Assembly (NCBI RefSeq): GCF_017115045.1
Contig: NZ_JABXKK010000098.1
Location: forward strand, 1-64,000
Length of the DNA: 64,000 bases
Direction of reading: 5' to 3'
DNA from: Nostoc sp. NMS8
GTDB lineage: Bacteria; Cyanobacteriota; Cyanobacteriia; Cyanobacteriales; Nostocaceae
Position 1 is the first letter of the stretch, and each line of letters starts with the position of its first letter. The notes beneath the pieces were generated by a model. The model made no database searches and had not been told where the DNA came from. It worked only from the letters and a program-made list of their open reading frames with translations. A program made the position numbers and the translations under genes. Below are positions 8,061 to 16,708 of the stretch, piece by piece.

Positions 8061-9716
8061 ATGACAAAACGATTCTGGAATCTTTTTAAGGTTAGTCCAG
8101 TTGTTCTAGCTGCTGCATTTTTTGCTGCGAATAGTGCTTTAGCTGCTGAAGTTAACGAAACAAATGTTTCCCAGTTATCTGAAGCTCAAGAGTCTAATAA
8201 TATAGATCAAGTAACATCAGTTTCGCAATTTTCGGACGTGCAGCCCACAGATTGGGCATTCCAAGCTTTACAATCCTTGGTTGAGCGCTACGGCTGTATT
8301 GCAGGTTATCCCAACAGTACTTATCGTGGGAACCGTGCTTTGACCCGTTACGAGTTTGCCGCAGGTTTGAATGCCTGTTTAGATCGGGTTAACGAATTAA
8401 TTGCAACAGCTACAGCCGATTTGGTCAGCAAACAAGATTTAGCTACTTTACAGCGCTTACAAGAAGAATATTCTGCTGAACTAGCAACTCTGCGCGGTCG
8501 TGTGGATGGTTTAGAAGCCCGTACTTCTGAATTGGAAGCTAATCAGTTCTCTACTACCACCAAGTTGGTTGGGGAAGCAATTTTCGACATTTCACAGGCT
8601 TTTGGTGATACTAGAGCGCTTCCTTCTGGTTCTGTATCCCCCCGAACCGACTTGAATTCCAACACAACTTTTGGGGATCGAGTTCGTTTGAACTTGTATA
8701 GCAGTTTCACTGGTAAAGACCAGTTACAAATTCGGTTAACTGCTGGGAATATTATCTCCAATGCTGGTGCGATCGGTAACGCTGGTGCAACTGGTACTGG
8801 TACTAACCAGACCCGCTTGGGCTATGATGTAGCCACTGCGGACAACAGTGTGAGCATAGATAAAATAAACTATGCTTTCAATTTTAGTGACGCAATACGT
8901 GTCAAGGTTGACGCCAGCGGTGGTGAGTTATGGGAGAATGCTTATAACTTCAACCCCGACTTTTCTAGTTCTGGTAGAGGTGCGATTTCTCGCTACGGAC
9001 GTTTCAGCCCGATTTATCGCCAAGGTGCTAGTGGTGCTGGTTTGACAGTTAGCTTTAATCCTAATGGCCCTATAAGCTTGACAGGCGCTTATCTAGCTGG
9101 TAACGGTCTTACTAGTAGTGCCGCTAACCCTACAGATAATAATGGGCTGTTTGATGGTGACAATACCATTTTCGGTCAGTTATCTTTCAAACCCAGCAAA
9201 GCGTTCAATATCGGTTTCAGCTACGCCCGCACTTATCAAACTGCTCCCACTGCCGGTGGTGGACTATTCAAAGGTACAGGTAGTGCCTTTGCCAATATTC
9301 CTTTTGGCGCTGGTACTCGCACTGATTCCAATAACTACGGTGTAGAACTTAACTTCCAACCAAGTTCTAAGTTTACTCTTGGTGGTTGGGCTGGTTACAC
9401 TGTTGCCGATGCTTTAGACGGTTCTGGAAGAGATGCAGATATTTTTTACTGGGCTGCTACTCTTGGTGTAAAAGACTTCGGTAGAGAAGGTAATCTCTTG
9501 GGTCTGATCTTCGGTCAACCACCCAAAGTCACCGGCGGCGGCGGTGGTGTTGTTAAGGAAGCTGGCACTACTTATCATGCAGAAGCCCTTTATCGGTTCC
9601 AGGTCAGCGATCATATTGCCGTTACCCCTGGGTTATTAGTAATCTTCAATCCAGAGAACAACAACGCTAACGACACTGAATATGTAGGTACTCTACGTAC
9701 TACCTTCACCTTCTAA
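8061..9716 (+). CDS. SLH-domain OprB-type outer-membrane porin
   Basis: An outer-membrane channel of about 551 residues. A signal peptide runs to ANSALAAEV. One SLH domain follows (DVQPTDWAFQALQSLVERYG...LTRYEFAAGLNACLDRVNEL), which anchors the protein to peptidoglycan-linked polymer. A short coiled coil follows (QDLATLQRLQEEYSAELATL), then an OprB-like beta-barrel of alternating polar and aromatic strands ending in the C-terminal Phe of LRTTFTF. This order is the standard cyanobacterial major porin, often annotated as iron-uptake or carbohydrate porin; the solute is not evident. ATG 8061 is preferred to a GTG at 8046 because it places the basic MTKRFWNLFK at the start of the signal. Confidence 0.88.
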   Translation: MTKRFWNLFKVSPVVLAAAFFAANSALAAEVNETNVSQLSEAQESNNIDQVTSVSQFSDVQPTDWAFQALQSLVERYGCIAGYPNSTYRGNRALTRYEFAAGLNACLDRVNELIATATADLVSKQDLATLQRLQEEYSAELATLRGRVDGLEARTSELEANQFSTTTKLVGEAIFDISQAFGDTRALPSGSVSPRTDLNSNTTFGDRVRLNLYSSFTGKDQLQIRLTAGNIISNAGAIGNAGATGTGTNQTRLGYDVATADNSVSIDKINYAFNFSDAIRVKVDASGGELWENAYNFNPDFSSSGRGAISRYGRFSPIYRQGASGAGLTVSFNPNGPISLTGAYLAGNGLTSSAANPTDNNGLFDGDNTIFGQLSFKPSKAFNIGFSYARTYQTAPTAGGGLFKGTGSAFANIPFGAGTRTDSNNYGVELNFQPSSKFTLGGWAGYTVADALDGSGRDADIFYWAATLGVKDFGREGNLLGLIFGQPPKVTGGGGGVVKEAGTTYHAEALYRFQVSDHIAVTPGLLVIFNPENNNANDTEYVGTLRTTFTF

Positions 9717-9750
9717 AATTGGGGATGAAGTATAAAACTGAAAATTAAAT

Positions 9751-9784
9751 AAACAAAACCCCACGGAAAGGTGGGGTTTTGTTT
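9751..9784 (+). terminator. Strong rho-independent terminator of the porin gene
   Basis: AAACAAAACCCCAC (9751-9764) and GTGGGGTTTTGTTT (9771-9784) are perfect 14-bp reverse complements around a 6-base loop, with a T-rich 3' arm. It sits 34 bp after the porin stop codon. Confidence 0.9.
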
Positions 9785-9798
9785 AGGAAGAAAATTAG

Positions 9799-10059
9799 CT
9801 ATATCGGATTATAATCTGGCTGATTGGGTATATCTTTTGGGGGGCGATCGCTACTCCAAGCCCACCATACAGAACCACAGTGACAGTAGTAGAACTCTTG
9901 CCATTTGCGACGACGGTCTTCTGTAAGTACAGGCGATCGCCGATTTAGCCAAACTTTTTCAGCTTCTAAGCTACTTGAGCGGCAGTTAGGACAGCAAAAA
10001 TTGTATGCGTGTACTGCCTGATTTGTCCATTCAGGCGGGAGGGGAGCAAAAGCATCCAT
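9799..10059 (-). CDS. Small cysteine-rich (zinc-ribbon-like) hypothetical protein
   Basis: From ATG 10059 the product has 86 residues and begins MDAFAPLPPEWTNQAVHAYNF. It contains CCPNC and, about 45 residues later, YCHCGSVWWAW, a spacing that suits a CxxC...CxC zinc ribbon. It lacks membrane segments. A longer frame opens to 10152, but its first 31 residues are unlike a protein N-terminus, so I chose the internal ATG. It is convergent with the porin gene, sharing the terminator at 9751. No function recognised. Confidence 0.6.
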   Translation of the reverse strand: MDAFAPLPPEWTNQAVHAYNFCCPNCRSSSLEAEKVWLNRRSPVLTEDRRRKWQEFYYCHCGSVWWAWSSDRPPKDIPNQPDYNPI

Positions 10060-10291
10060 GTAGTTACAAGTGTAGTCTAAATTGCGATCCAAAACTTTGA
10101 GGTTTTGAATTGGGCGGCAAACCAATACTATAAAATTCCGCCACACGATCAAACTGCTTAATCAATATTTTTATGGCTTGATTTGAATCTATTCAAGACC
10201 GCGATCGCATCTCACAAGTCAAAGGTTAACACGAAAAGTTTATTTTTTACATAACTAGTTACTATGCACATTATGGCTAATAATTAAACTT

Positions 10292-10897
10292 ATGGAGCCA
10301 AATGTTGAAATTCGCCGTTTGTTAGATGTGATGCCTGCTTCTGGTCGGATGACGACAAAACTTGTTAGTAAGCCAGAACAGGCAAAAGTGATTGACGCCT
10401 CTTTTCCCCAACCCTGGAATCAGGCGCGACCGATATATATTAATTTCGATTTGTGGCGTCGCTTGACAAAGGCGCAACGAGACTTGCTGCTATTGCAAAT
10501 AGTTAGCTGGTTAACGGGGGTAAAGTGGTTTAAACCCGATATTTATCAAGGTGTGGTATTAGCCGGGTTGTTAGGCGGATTCTTGGAAGCAGCACAGTCA
10601 GACGTAGTGGGTGTAGCTGTAGCTGGGGGATTAAGTGCGATCGCAGCTTTTCGGATCTGGCGTACTAATAAATCTCAAGAGTCAGAGTTAAATGCCGATG
10701 CTGCTGCAATTAAAATAGCACAGAGACGCGGTTATTCGGAAGCTGAAGCAGCACAGCACCTATTATCTGCAATTGAAGCGGTAGCCAAAATTGAAGGGCG
10801 TGCCAGTTTCAATTTTACCGAGTTGATTCGTTGCCAAAATTTACGAGCGATCGCAGGTTTATCATCAGTGGGTATACCAGAAAGCTACGATAAGTAG
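10292..10897 (+). CDS. DUF3318-family cyanobacterial protein
   Basis: A 201-residue protein beginning MEPNVEIRRLLDVMPASGRM. The PIYINFDLWRRLTKAQRDLLLLQ segment resembles the substrate-side region of a metallopeptidase fold, but no HExxH is present. Two hydrophobic segments follow (about residues 90-125, VVLAGLLGGFLEA and VVGVAVAGGLSAIAAFRIW), then an acidic/alanine helix ELNADAAAIKIAQRRGYSEAEA. This architecture matches my memory of DUF3318, a cyanobacterium-restricted family of unknown function. It is monocistronic; a hairpin follows at 10955-10974. Confidence 0.75.
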   Translation: MEPNVEIRRLLDVMPASGRMTTKLVSKPEQAKVIDASFPQPWNQARPIYINFDLWRRLTKAQRDLLLLQIVSWLTGVKWFKPDIYQGVVLAGLLGGFLEAAQSDVVGVAVAGGLSAIAAFRIWRTNKSQESELNADAAAIKIAQRRGYSEAEAAQHLLSAIEAVAKIEGRASFNFTELIRCQNLRAIAGLSSVGIPESYDK

Positions 10898-10954
10898 AAA
10901 TTGGCAAAAATTAAAGAATCAGGAGATTATTTGATACATTAATAAGTTTTACCT

Positions 10955-10974
10955 CAGATTGTAATAGCAATCTG
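10955..10974 (+). terminator. Short hairpin after the DUF3318 gene
   Basis: CAGATTG (10955-10961) pairs with CAATCTG (10968-10974), with CATTTTTGAG a little downstream. It is weak but correctly placed. The rest of 10898-11258 has no supportable gene. Confidence 0.4.
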
Positions 10975-11258
10975 TGGCAACATTTTTGAGCTAAATAAAT
11001 TTCATTTTTAATTAACAATGTTAAACAAAAAATTATCGATGAAATGATGTTTTTTATGTCCTTTGACTAGCTTGCCACCACTGATAACTAGTTGCAAAGG
11101 GTGAAGCTACTCTACACTGGAATAAGAGAATGTGTATTTAACTTAACTTAGATGTTAGAGACTGAGGAGTTTATTGATACCTTCTCGGTGTTGGTTATGA
11201 AGTGCTTACCTCGTGTGGTAAAACTTAAGTTAAATTCTGTCAGTTACTAACGGAGTTG

Positions 11259-11462
11259 ATGGGAATGGGTAACTTTATTATTTTTGCCTTGATAGTCGTT
11301 TACGGAGTCGGCGTTTTGAAATTCTGGAATGGGTTTGAGCGGACTAATTTTAATCCAGCCTTGAGTAATCGGATTCGTTTATCTTTGCTATGGCCAGCTT
11401 TGTTTATTACAAATCAATCCTATCGTCGAAACTTTAGAAAGGCGTTGAAGGCTAGGTCTTAG
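11259..11462 (+). CDS. Small single-pass membrane protein
   Basis: About 67 residues. An N-terminal transmembrane helix (FIIFALIVVYGVGVLKFW) is followed by NGFERTNFNPALSNRIRLSLLWPALFITNQSYRRNFRKAL, ending strongly basic. A CGGAG Shine-Dalgarno-like stretch precedes the ATG. A second ATG at 11265 would shorten it by two residues. The composition (one helix, basic tail) suggests a small thylakoid or plasma-membrane protein of the conserved cyanobacterial hypothetical type. No family name is recognised. Confidence 0.6.
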   Translation: MGMGNFIIFALIVVYGVGVLKFWNGFERTNFNPALSNRIRLSLLWPALFITNQSYRRNFRKALKARS

Positions 11463-11652
11463 TATTAGGTGTATTAAGTCTAACATCATACGATTTTGAC
11501 AGTTGACATATATCTTAATATAAATCTAACCTGCTAACCTCCCTTCCTTACTAAGGAAGAGAGGTTGGCTTGCTCCTTTTAGGAGGGAGAGGAACTAGGG
11601 AGGGATAAGTTCGTTAACCGTTGGAAAATATTTCCGCTGATGACTTTACGAA

Positions 11653-12057
11653 TTATTTACCATTGGTTAATAGATGGATTGCTGCACCGACAGCGGCACC
11701 ATCAACAGCATTGCCCAGGGTATCTCTGCTATCGCCAGTAACTACGCCTGTTACTGCGCTAGCCCCTGCACCGACTCCGATATCTTGAGCGGCGTTCCGG
11801 TGACGGCGACCGCGAGTGTTTCTCAGACCATTTGCGCCATTTACGGCTGCACCAGTCACACCACCCTTAACAGCATTGCCTAATACACCACCATTTCCCC
11901 TAACAGCTCCAGTGACAACATTGGTAACAGCACCAATACCTGCATCTCTCAGTACTTGGTCATCAGCAGCAGCGGGTTTTGCGGGAACTAAAGTTACACC
12001 AGCTAAACTTGCAGCCATAAGGCTGGGTAGAAGTGTGCGTTTTAGGATTTTATTCAT
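11653..12057 (-). CDS. Secreted glycine/alanine-rich (glycine-zipper-like) protein
   Basis: A 134-residue protein. The signal peptide is MNKILKRTLLPSLMAASLAG... with probable cleavage after PAAA. The mature part alternates small residues: GIGAVTNVVTGAVRGNGG, GVTGAAVNGANG, GVGAGASAVTGVVTGDSRD and GNAVDGAAVGAAIHLL. The two halves are internally similar, suggesting duplication. Such glycine zippers pack helices in envelope proteins. There is no enzymatic motif. Expression from ATG 12057 is plausible. Function unknown. Confidence 0.65.
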   Translation of the reverse strand: MNKILKRTLLPSLMAASLAGVTLVPAKPAAADDQVLRDAGIGAVTNVVTGAVRGNGGVLGNAVKGGVTGAAVNGANGLRNTRGRRHRNAAQDIGVGAGASAVTGVVTGDSRDTLGNAVDGAAVGAAIHLLTNGK

Positions 12058-12833
12058 TGTATTACCTTCTCAAAACATCAAACAATTGGCTAAAAACCAA
12101 AGTTACTGGAATCTGATAAAATCTGATTTTTTCATCTGAATAACAGCAACTCTTTATTGTTCGAGTACACATATATCATTGCATTTGCAAAGTCTAACTA
12201 CATCCACTGAAAGCATGAATATAGATTCACTCTACAGAAGGCCTTGCTGATTTAGACATAGTAGGGATTACATATTGACAAAATAAATAAAATATGCAGT
12301 TGGGATTTTTCATTCCTACCAAGGGATTTTCCGTGAAAAAGCGCGTAGTGTTTACTCTATCTATCTCAAGATAGTTGGCAAAATAATTAAACTAACTCGT
12401 TGGGGTTAATACTTAACAAAGTTTGGGGGTTTAAGTCCCCTGCCTCTACGGGCAGAACGTTTTGTGTCGGGGTCTAAATCCCCGTCATAAAACGTAATTA
12501 CGAATTACGAATTATTTAATTCTCTTAGTTTAGCAGTCAAGCGTTGCGTAGTCCTAGCCCGTCGTAGACATCGATCGCTCCCATCCTGTTTGTTGCAACT
12601 TACCCTGACTATCCCACCAGCACAACCAGGATAATTCTAGATTCTGATAGCGACCTTGCCAAATTCCTAATTCCATGTCCATCAGAATGCAACTTCTGCA
12701 AGATTGACTCAGTAGAATCTGTCAACAATAAGCGCTATCAATAATAAATTTTGATTTTAATTACGTATTTATTTGGTAGCATTACCTCAAAAAATTAAAT
12801 AAGCTGATAAAAAGTCATTTAGAGTTCAAAAAC
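12058..12833. other. Long intergenic region with repeats and a gene remnant
   Basis: Holds Nostoc-type dispersed repeats: a GGTTTAAGTCCCC / GGTCTAAATCCCCG pair near 12427 and 12470, ATTACGAATTACGAATT near 12497, and a GTAG...GTCGTAGACATCGATCGC element near 12550-12577. It also holds the Uma2-like remnant listed separately. No intact gene is seen. Confidence 0.6.
12554..12688 (-). pseudogene. Remnant of a Uma2/DUF820-type protein C-terminal region
   Basis: Read on the minus strand, about 41 codons give ILMDMELGIWQGRYQNLELS, then WLCWWDSQGKLQQTGWE. The pattern LGLWQGxYQ...WLRWWDSxGxLLxTxEE is what I remember from the end of long Uma2-family proteins. No start codon or upstream domain remains, and a dispersed repeat abuts the 3' side. 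I interpret it as a decayed fragment. Confidence 0.5.
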
Positions 12834-13025
12834 GTGAATATCATTCAAAATATTAATGAAGCATCTACCTTTGCAACAGTAGGCGCAGGTTTAGCAATTG
12901 GAAGAACTGCTTACGGAATAGGTTTAGTAGGATTTGCCGGGACTGCTGTAGTTGCTGGATTAGCTATTTACGGGATGAGAAAGTCAGTTTTTGGATCACT
13001 AAGTTCGCTTTCAAATTGTTTTTAA
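12834..13025 (+). CDS. Small glycine-rich membrane protein
   Basis: A 63-residue product opening with GTG at 12834, MNIIQNINEASTFATVGAG. Two hydrophobic glycine-rich stretches follow (AGLAIGRTAYGIGLVGFAGT and AVVAGLAIYGM), then a short basic/polar tail. It resembles helical-hairpin small proteins. No homologous family is recognised. It lies 64 bp before the next gene in the same direction and could be co-transcribed with it. Confidence 0.45.
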   Translation: MNIIQNINEASTFATVGAGLAIGRTAYGIGLVGFAGTAVVAGLAIYGMRKSVFGSLSSLSNCF

Positions 13026-13089
13026 ATTGAGCAATCAGGGGAATTAAATTTAAAATCCCTATTTTGAAATACTTTTGGAGGAAAACGTA

Positions 13090-13431
13090 ATGATATTAGA
13101 TTTATATTTGCTTGGTAAAGAAATTGCCCAAGATGCTAGTAAATTATTCGACAACACACGCCATAACGGTAAACATTATTTGGGAGAAGCAGTTTTATGT
13201 GACAGCTATAATCGTGAGTGGAAAATAAAGGTTCGTCGCACAGGTAATCGTGGGCGCTACCTTAAAATTTATTCCTATCCAGATTACAAACAAAAGCTGA
13301 GAGCATCAGCAGATAAATACAAATCGTATTTACAAATTACTTCTGATGAATGGGAGGTTTTTTATCGGACAGCAGGAGGAGTAAACGATTCTCGCGCTAG
13401 GGCTATTTTAGACAAGTTAGTAGGAATTTAG
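13090..13431 (+). CDS. Hypothetical protein
   Basis: A 113-residue protein, MILDLYLLGKEIAQDASKL..., ending ARAILDKLVGI. A clear GGAGG at 13077-13081, 8 bases upstream, fixes the start at ATG 13090 rather than the open TTG at 13075. It is soluble and rich in Tyr, Lys and Arg (REWKIKVRRTGNRGRYLKIY), suggesting a small beta-rich, possibly nucleic-acid-binding domain. No family is recognised. A palindrome follows at 13435-13468. Confidence 0.6.
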   Translation: MILDLYLLGKEIAQDASKLFDNTRHNGKHYLGEAVLCDSYNREWKIKVRRTGNRGRYLKIYSYPDYKQKLRASADKYKSYLQITSDEWEVFYRTAGGVNDSRARAILDKLVGI

Positions 13432-13434
13432 GAC

Positions 13435-13468
13435 TATAAACCGAGTTTTCAGAAAAATCCGGTTTATA
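13435..13468 (+). terminator. Hairpin downstream of the 13090 gene
   Basis: TATAAACCG (13435-13443) pairs with CGGTTTATA (13460-13468). It is located 4 bp after the stop codon. There is no T-run, so termination is only inferred. Confidence 0.4.
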
Positions 13469-13523
13469 AACACGAGTGTCATAAGGACAAATGTAAATAC
13501 AATTAAAGACGAAGCTCTTATTT

Positions 13524-13934
13524 TTAAGAATCTGTTGATAGCCAATTCTCCAAGCTTAGTCCTTCAACTCGCAGCAAGTCAGAGTCATTAGAAACCAAAA
13601 TTAAACCACGTGTGATCGCTGTAGCCGCTATCAATACATCAGCCTCTTGTATTTTCCTACCCTTTCTTTTTAATTCTGCATGAATTTCGCAGGATTTTTC
13701 TATAATTTCTAAATCATCTAAAAATAAAATTCTATAAATTCCACAGAATTTATTTAAATCAGATATCTGTCTGGTTGCATTTGCATAAAGCAATCCTCTT
13801 TTTGATTCAAAATAGGTTATACAACTTATAAATACATCTTCTCCCAGAAAACGCAACTCCTCCAGCTTACTATTTACCTTTTGATTCTTCTTCAAAATAG
13901 CCGTTAATATATTCGTGTCGAGAAGATAGCCCAT
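13524..13934 (-). CDS. VapC-type PIN-domain ribonuclease toxin
   Basis: A 136-residue PIN domain. The opening MGYLLDTNILTAIL supplies Asp6 and Asn8. The other acidic residues expected around the metal centre are Glu43 (ITYFESKRG), Asp99 (IQEADVLIAA) and Asp117/Asp119 (LVSNDSDL). Family members cleave tRNA or rRNA and are held inactive by a co-encoded antitoxin. The gene follows a 97-codon gene by 10 bp, the usual antitoxin-first order. All catalytic residues are present, so it should be active. Confidence 0.85.
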   Translation of the reverse strand: MGYLLDTNILTAILKKNQKVNSKLEELRFLGEDVFISCITYFESKRGLLYANATRQISDLNKFCGIYRILFLDDLEIIEKSCEIHAELKRKGRKIQEADVLIAATAITRGLILVSNDSDLLRVEGLSLENWLSTDS

Positions 13935-13944
13935 TTATTTATTC

Positions 13945-14238
13945 CTACCTCCTTTCTACTGCGGCATCAAACATCTCTATTTGCTCTGGTGTTAAATCAT
14001 TTAATGTCCCCGAAACTGCCTCTATTACTAAAATACTATCAATTCTGTTTGTTAACTCACCATCAGAAAGAGCATTTATAAATTCCGGTGAAAACTTATC
14101 CAACAAATTAACTAAATGTTGAATAATTTCCTGTTTATCTAATCTTTCTTGATAGAGACTATTATTTTGAATTAACTTATCGACGATTTTTGATAACCGT
14201 GCGATCGCTATATCTCTTTTACCCGAAACTTCCTGCAT
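13945..14238 (-). CDS. Putative antitoxin partner of the PIN toxin
   Basis: A 97-residue, acidic, mostly helical protein (MQEVSGKRDIAIARLSKIVD...). It has no ribbon-helix-helix, AbrB or Phd signature that I can recognise. The central part (LVNLLDKFSPEFINALSDGELTNRIDSI) and the C-terminal LTPEQIEMFDAAVERR look like a toxin-wrapping tail. Its position 10 bp before vapC makes the antitoxin role likely by context. No family is recognised by sequence. Confidence 0.6.
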   Translation of the reverse strand: MQEVSGKRDIAIARLSKIVDKLIQNNSLYQERLDKQEIIQHLVNLLDKFSPEFINALSDGELTNRIDSILVIEAVSGTLNDLTPEQIEMFDAAVERR

Positions 14239-14362
14239 AACTTCTTCTAAATTCTTTAAGTGATTTATTCAATTATAGTTAATCTTCCTCAGTGCCCCCT
14301 CCATGTAAAAAAAGGCGGGCTAGATGCCCACCCCACAAAATTTTGAGAATATTCTGTTGCTA

Positions 14363-16390
14363 TTAACCCAACAATGCCTTTGCTTTAGCTAATACATTAT
14401 CAACTGTGAAACCAAATTTCTCTAGGAGAACATTACCAGGAGCGGAAGCACCAAAGCGATCGATACTAACAGTATCGCCTTCAGTACCAACGTACTTGTG
14501 CCAACCGAAACTACTAGCTGCTTCTACAGACAAACGCTTGGTGACAGCTTTCGGCAGAACGGACTCTTTATAAGCTGCATCTTGTGCGTCAAACAAATCC
14601 CATGCGGGTAGTGAGACAACACGGACTTTCTTGCCTTCAGCTTTGAGTTTTTCGGCTGCGGTGACGGCGAGGCTCAATTCGGAACCAGTGCCAATCAGGA
14701 TGATATCAGGCGTACCTTCGCTATCTACCACGGTGTATCCACCCTTAGCCACGTCCTCAACCGATGTACCTGCCAAATTGGGGACATTTTGACGAGTGAA
14801 CGCTAATAGGGTAGGAGCGTTTTGGCTTGCCCTTTCAATTGCTATTTTGTAAGCCCCAGAGCTTTCGTTTCCGTCTGCGGGACGAATTACTGTCAGGTTA
14901 GGAATAGCACGTAGGGAGGCGATGGTTTCAATTGGTTGGTGTGTTGGCCCGTCTTCACCTTGTCCAATTGAGTCGTGGGTTGTTACCCAAATCACGCCAG
15001 CGCGGGAGAGGGCAGATAAGCGGATGGCAGCACGCTGATAGTCGGTGAAGATTAAAAAGGTGGCTGCATAGGGAATCAACCCCGAACCATGTCGGGCTAT
15101 GCCATTAGCGATCGCGCCCATACCATGTTCCCGGACACCAAAGTGGATGTTACGGTTTTGGTATTCTCCTTTTTGGAAATCACCGATACCTTTGAGTTCG
15201 GTTAAGTTGGAGTGGGTTAAGTCAGCCGATCCACCAATTAGCCCAGGGACAACAGCCGCTAGTTTGTTCAGAGAAATTTCTGAGTGTTTACGGGTGGGTA
15301 CTCCCTTGTCTTCGGGGGTGTAGGTTGGTAGTACTTTATCCCAACCGTCGGCTAGTTTGCCACTAATGTAATTTTCAAATTCAGCTGCTTCTTGGGCATA
15401 CTTCGCTTTGTAGTCGGCGTATGTTTTATTCCACTCAGTTTCGTAATTAGCACCGCGCTCAACTGCTTTGCGGAAGTGATTCAGGGCTGCTTCTGGAACT
15501 TCAAAAGGCTCGTATTCCCAACCCAAATTTTTCCGAGTTAAGGCAACTTCGTCTGTACCAAGGGCTGCACCGTGAACACCAGCTGTGTTTGCTTTGTTGG
15601 GGGAACCGAAACCGATGGTGGTTGTCACCTTAATCAAAGTTGGCTTATCGGTGACAGCTTTTGCTTCAGCGATCGCTTTTTCAATTCCGGCTAAATCGGT
15701 ATTGCCATCTTGGACATGGAGGACGTGCCAGCCATAAGCTTCAAAGCGCTTGGAAACATCTTCGGTGAATGATACATCTGTAGAACCATCGATCGAGATG
15801 TGGTTGTCGTCGTACAGAGCAATTAGTTTACCTAATCCCAAGTGTCCCGCAAAAGAAGCAGCTTCACCAGAAACGCCTTCCATGTTACAACCATCACCCA
15901 CGATTACGTAAGTATAGTGGTCAACAATTTTAGCATCGGGTTTGTTGAACTTAGCAGCCAGATGAGCTTCGGCGATCGCTAAACCGACTGCATTGGCAAT
16001 TCCCTGACCCAAGGGGCCCGTTGTGACTTCCACACCTTCTGTTTCAAAGTTTTCTGGGTGTCCAGGAGTTCTAGAACCCCATTGACGGAATTGCTTAATA
16101 TCTTCAATGTTTACACTGTCGTAGCCTGTCAAGTAGAGCAGGGCGTACTGCAACATTGAGCCATGACCGGCAGACAAGACAAAGCGATCGCGGTTAAACC
16201 ATTTGGGATTCTTGGGATTAAAGCGTAAAAAGCGATCCCAAAGTACAAAAGCAAACGGAGCCGCGCCCATTGGTAGTCCTGGGTGTCCCGATTTTGCCTT
16301 TTCTACGGCATCAATAGCCAAGAAGCGGATCGAGTTAATAGCCAGTTCTTCGACGGACAATTCTTTGGCGGATTGGGTTGCAACAGTCAT
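14363..16390 (-). CDS. tkt: Transketolase
   Basis: 675 residues, the normal length for bacterial transketolase. The enzyme moves two-carbon ketol units in the Calvin and pentose-phosphate cycles using thiamine diphosphate. Seen directly: the substrate/TPP His in HPGLPMG and HGSMLQYALL, the TPP-Mg motif GDGCNMEGVSGEAAS...DDNHISIDG, the catalytic Glu in FGVREHGMGAI, and the C-terminal domain with SLPAWDLFDAQ. It lies downstream of fabF and acpP on the same strand, a common cyanobacterial order. The 318-bp gap to fabF carries repeats. Confidence 0.97.
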   Translation of the reverse strand: MTVATQSAKELSVEELAINSIRFLAIDAVEKAKSGHPGLPMGAAPFAFVLWDRFLRFNPKNPKWFNRDRFVLSAGHGSMLQYALLYLTGYDSVNIEDIKQFRQWGSRTPGHPENFETEGVEVTTGPLGQGIANAVGLAIAEAHLAAKFNKPDAKIVDHYTYVIVGDGCNMEGVSGEAASFAGHLGLGKLIALYDDNHISIDGSTDVSFTEDVSKRFEAYGWHVLHVQDGNTDLAGIEKAIAEAKAVTDKPTLIKVTTTIGFGSPNKANTAGVHGAALGTDEVALTRKNLGWEYEPFEVPEAALNHFRKAVERGANYETEWNKTYADYKAKYAQEAAEFENYISGKLADGWDKVLPTYTPEDKGVPTRKHSEISLNKLAAVVPGLIGGSADLTHSNLTELKGIGDFQKGEYQNRNIHFGVREHGMGAIANGIARHGSGLIPYAATFLIFTDYQRAAIRLSALSRAGVIWVTTHDSIGQGEDGPTHQPIETIASLRAIPNLTVIRPADGNESSGAYKIAIERASQNAPTLLAFTRQNVPNLAGTSVEDVAKGGYTVVDSEGTPDIILIGTGSELSLAVTAAEKLKAEGKKVRVVSLPAWDLFDAQDAAYKESVLPKAVTKRLSVEAASSFGWHKYVGTEGDTVSIDRFGASAPGNVLLEKFGFTVDNVLAKAKALLG

Positions 16391-16708
16391 AATCTCTTGT
16401 TTTTAGCGACGGGTTAGGACTCTTCGTAGATTCTTTTGCTGGGGTAATTTTAGATTCCCCACACTATCTTCATCATCCCACTCCCGCTTGTGGATGGACA
16501 AGCGGGATCTCCTGAGTTTGTGGTGATAAATCAAGCTGATAATTGGGTCATGCTGAACGCTTACTTTATATCCGAATGTTCTGATACTTTGGGCATTGGG
16601 CATTTGAAAGAGGCAGAGGGGCAGGGTGCGGGGGGCAGAGGGGAAAACTCTCCTCCCTTGCTCCCTGCTCCCTTGCTTCTTCCCCTGCCTTCTGCCTCCT
16701 GACTCCTT
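16391..16708. repeat. fabF-tkt intergenic region with purine/pyrimidine inverted repeat
   Basis: Around 16609-16700 a purine-rich arm (GGCAGAGGGGCAGGGTGCGG...) is followed by a pyrimidine-rich arm (CTCCCTGCTCCCTTGC...CCTGCCTTCTGCCTCC) that can fold back on it. A related element occupies 37606-37745. It is a typical Nostoc intergenic repeat and no gene is supported here. Confidence 0.6.
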
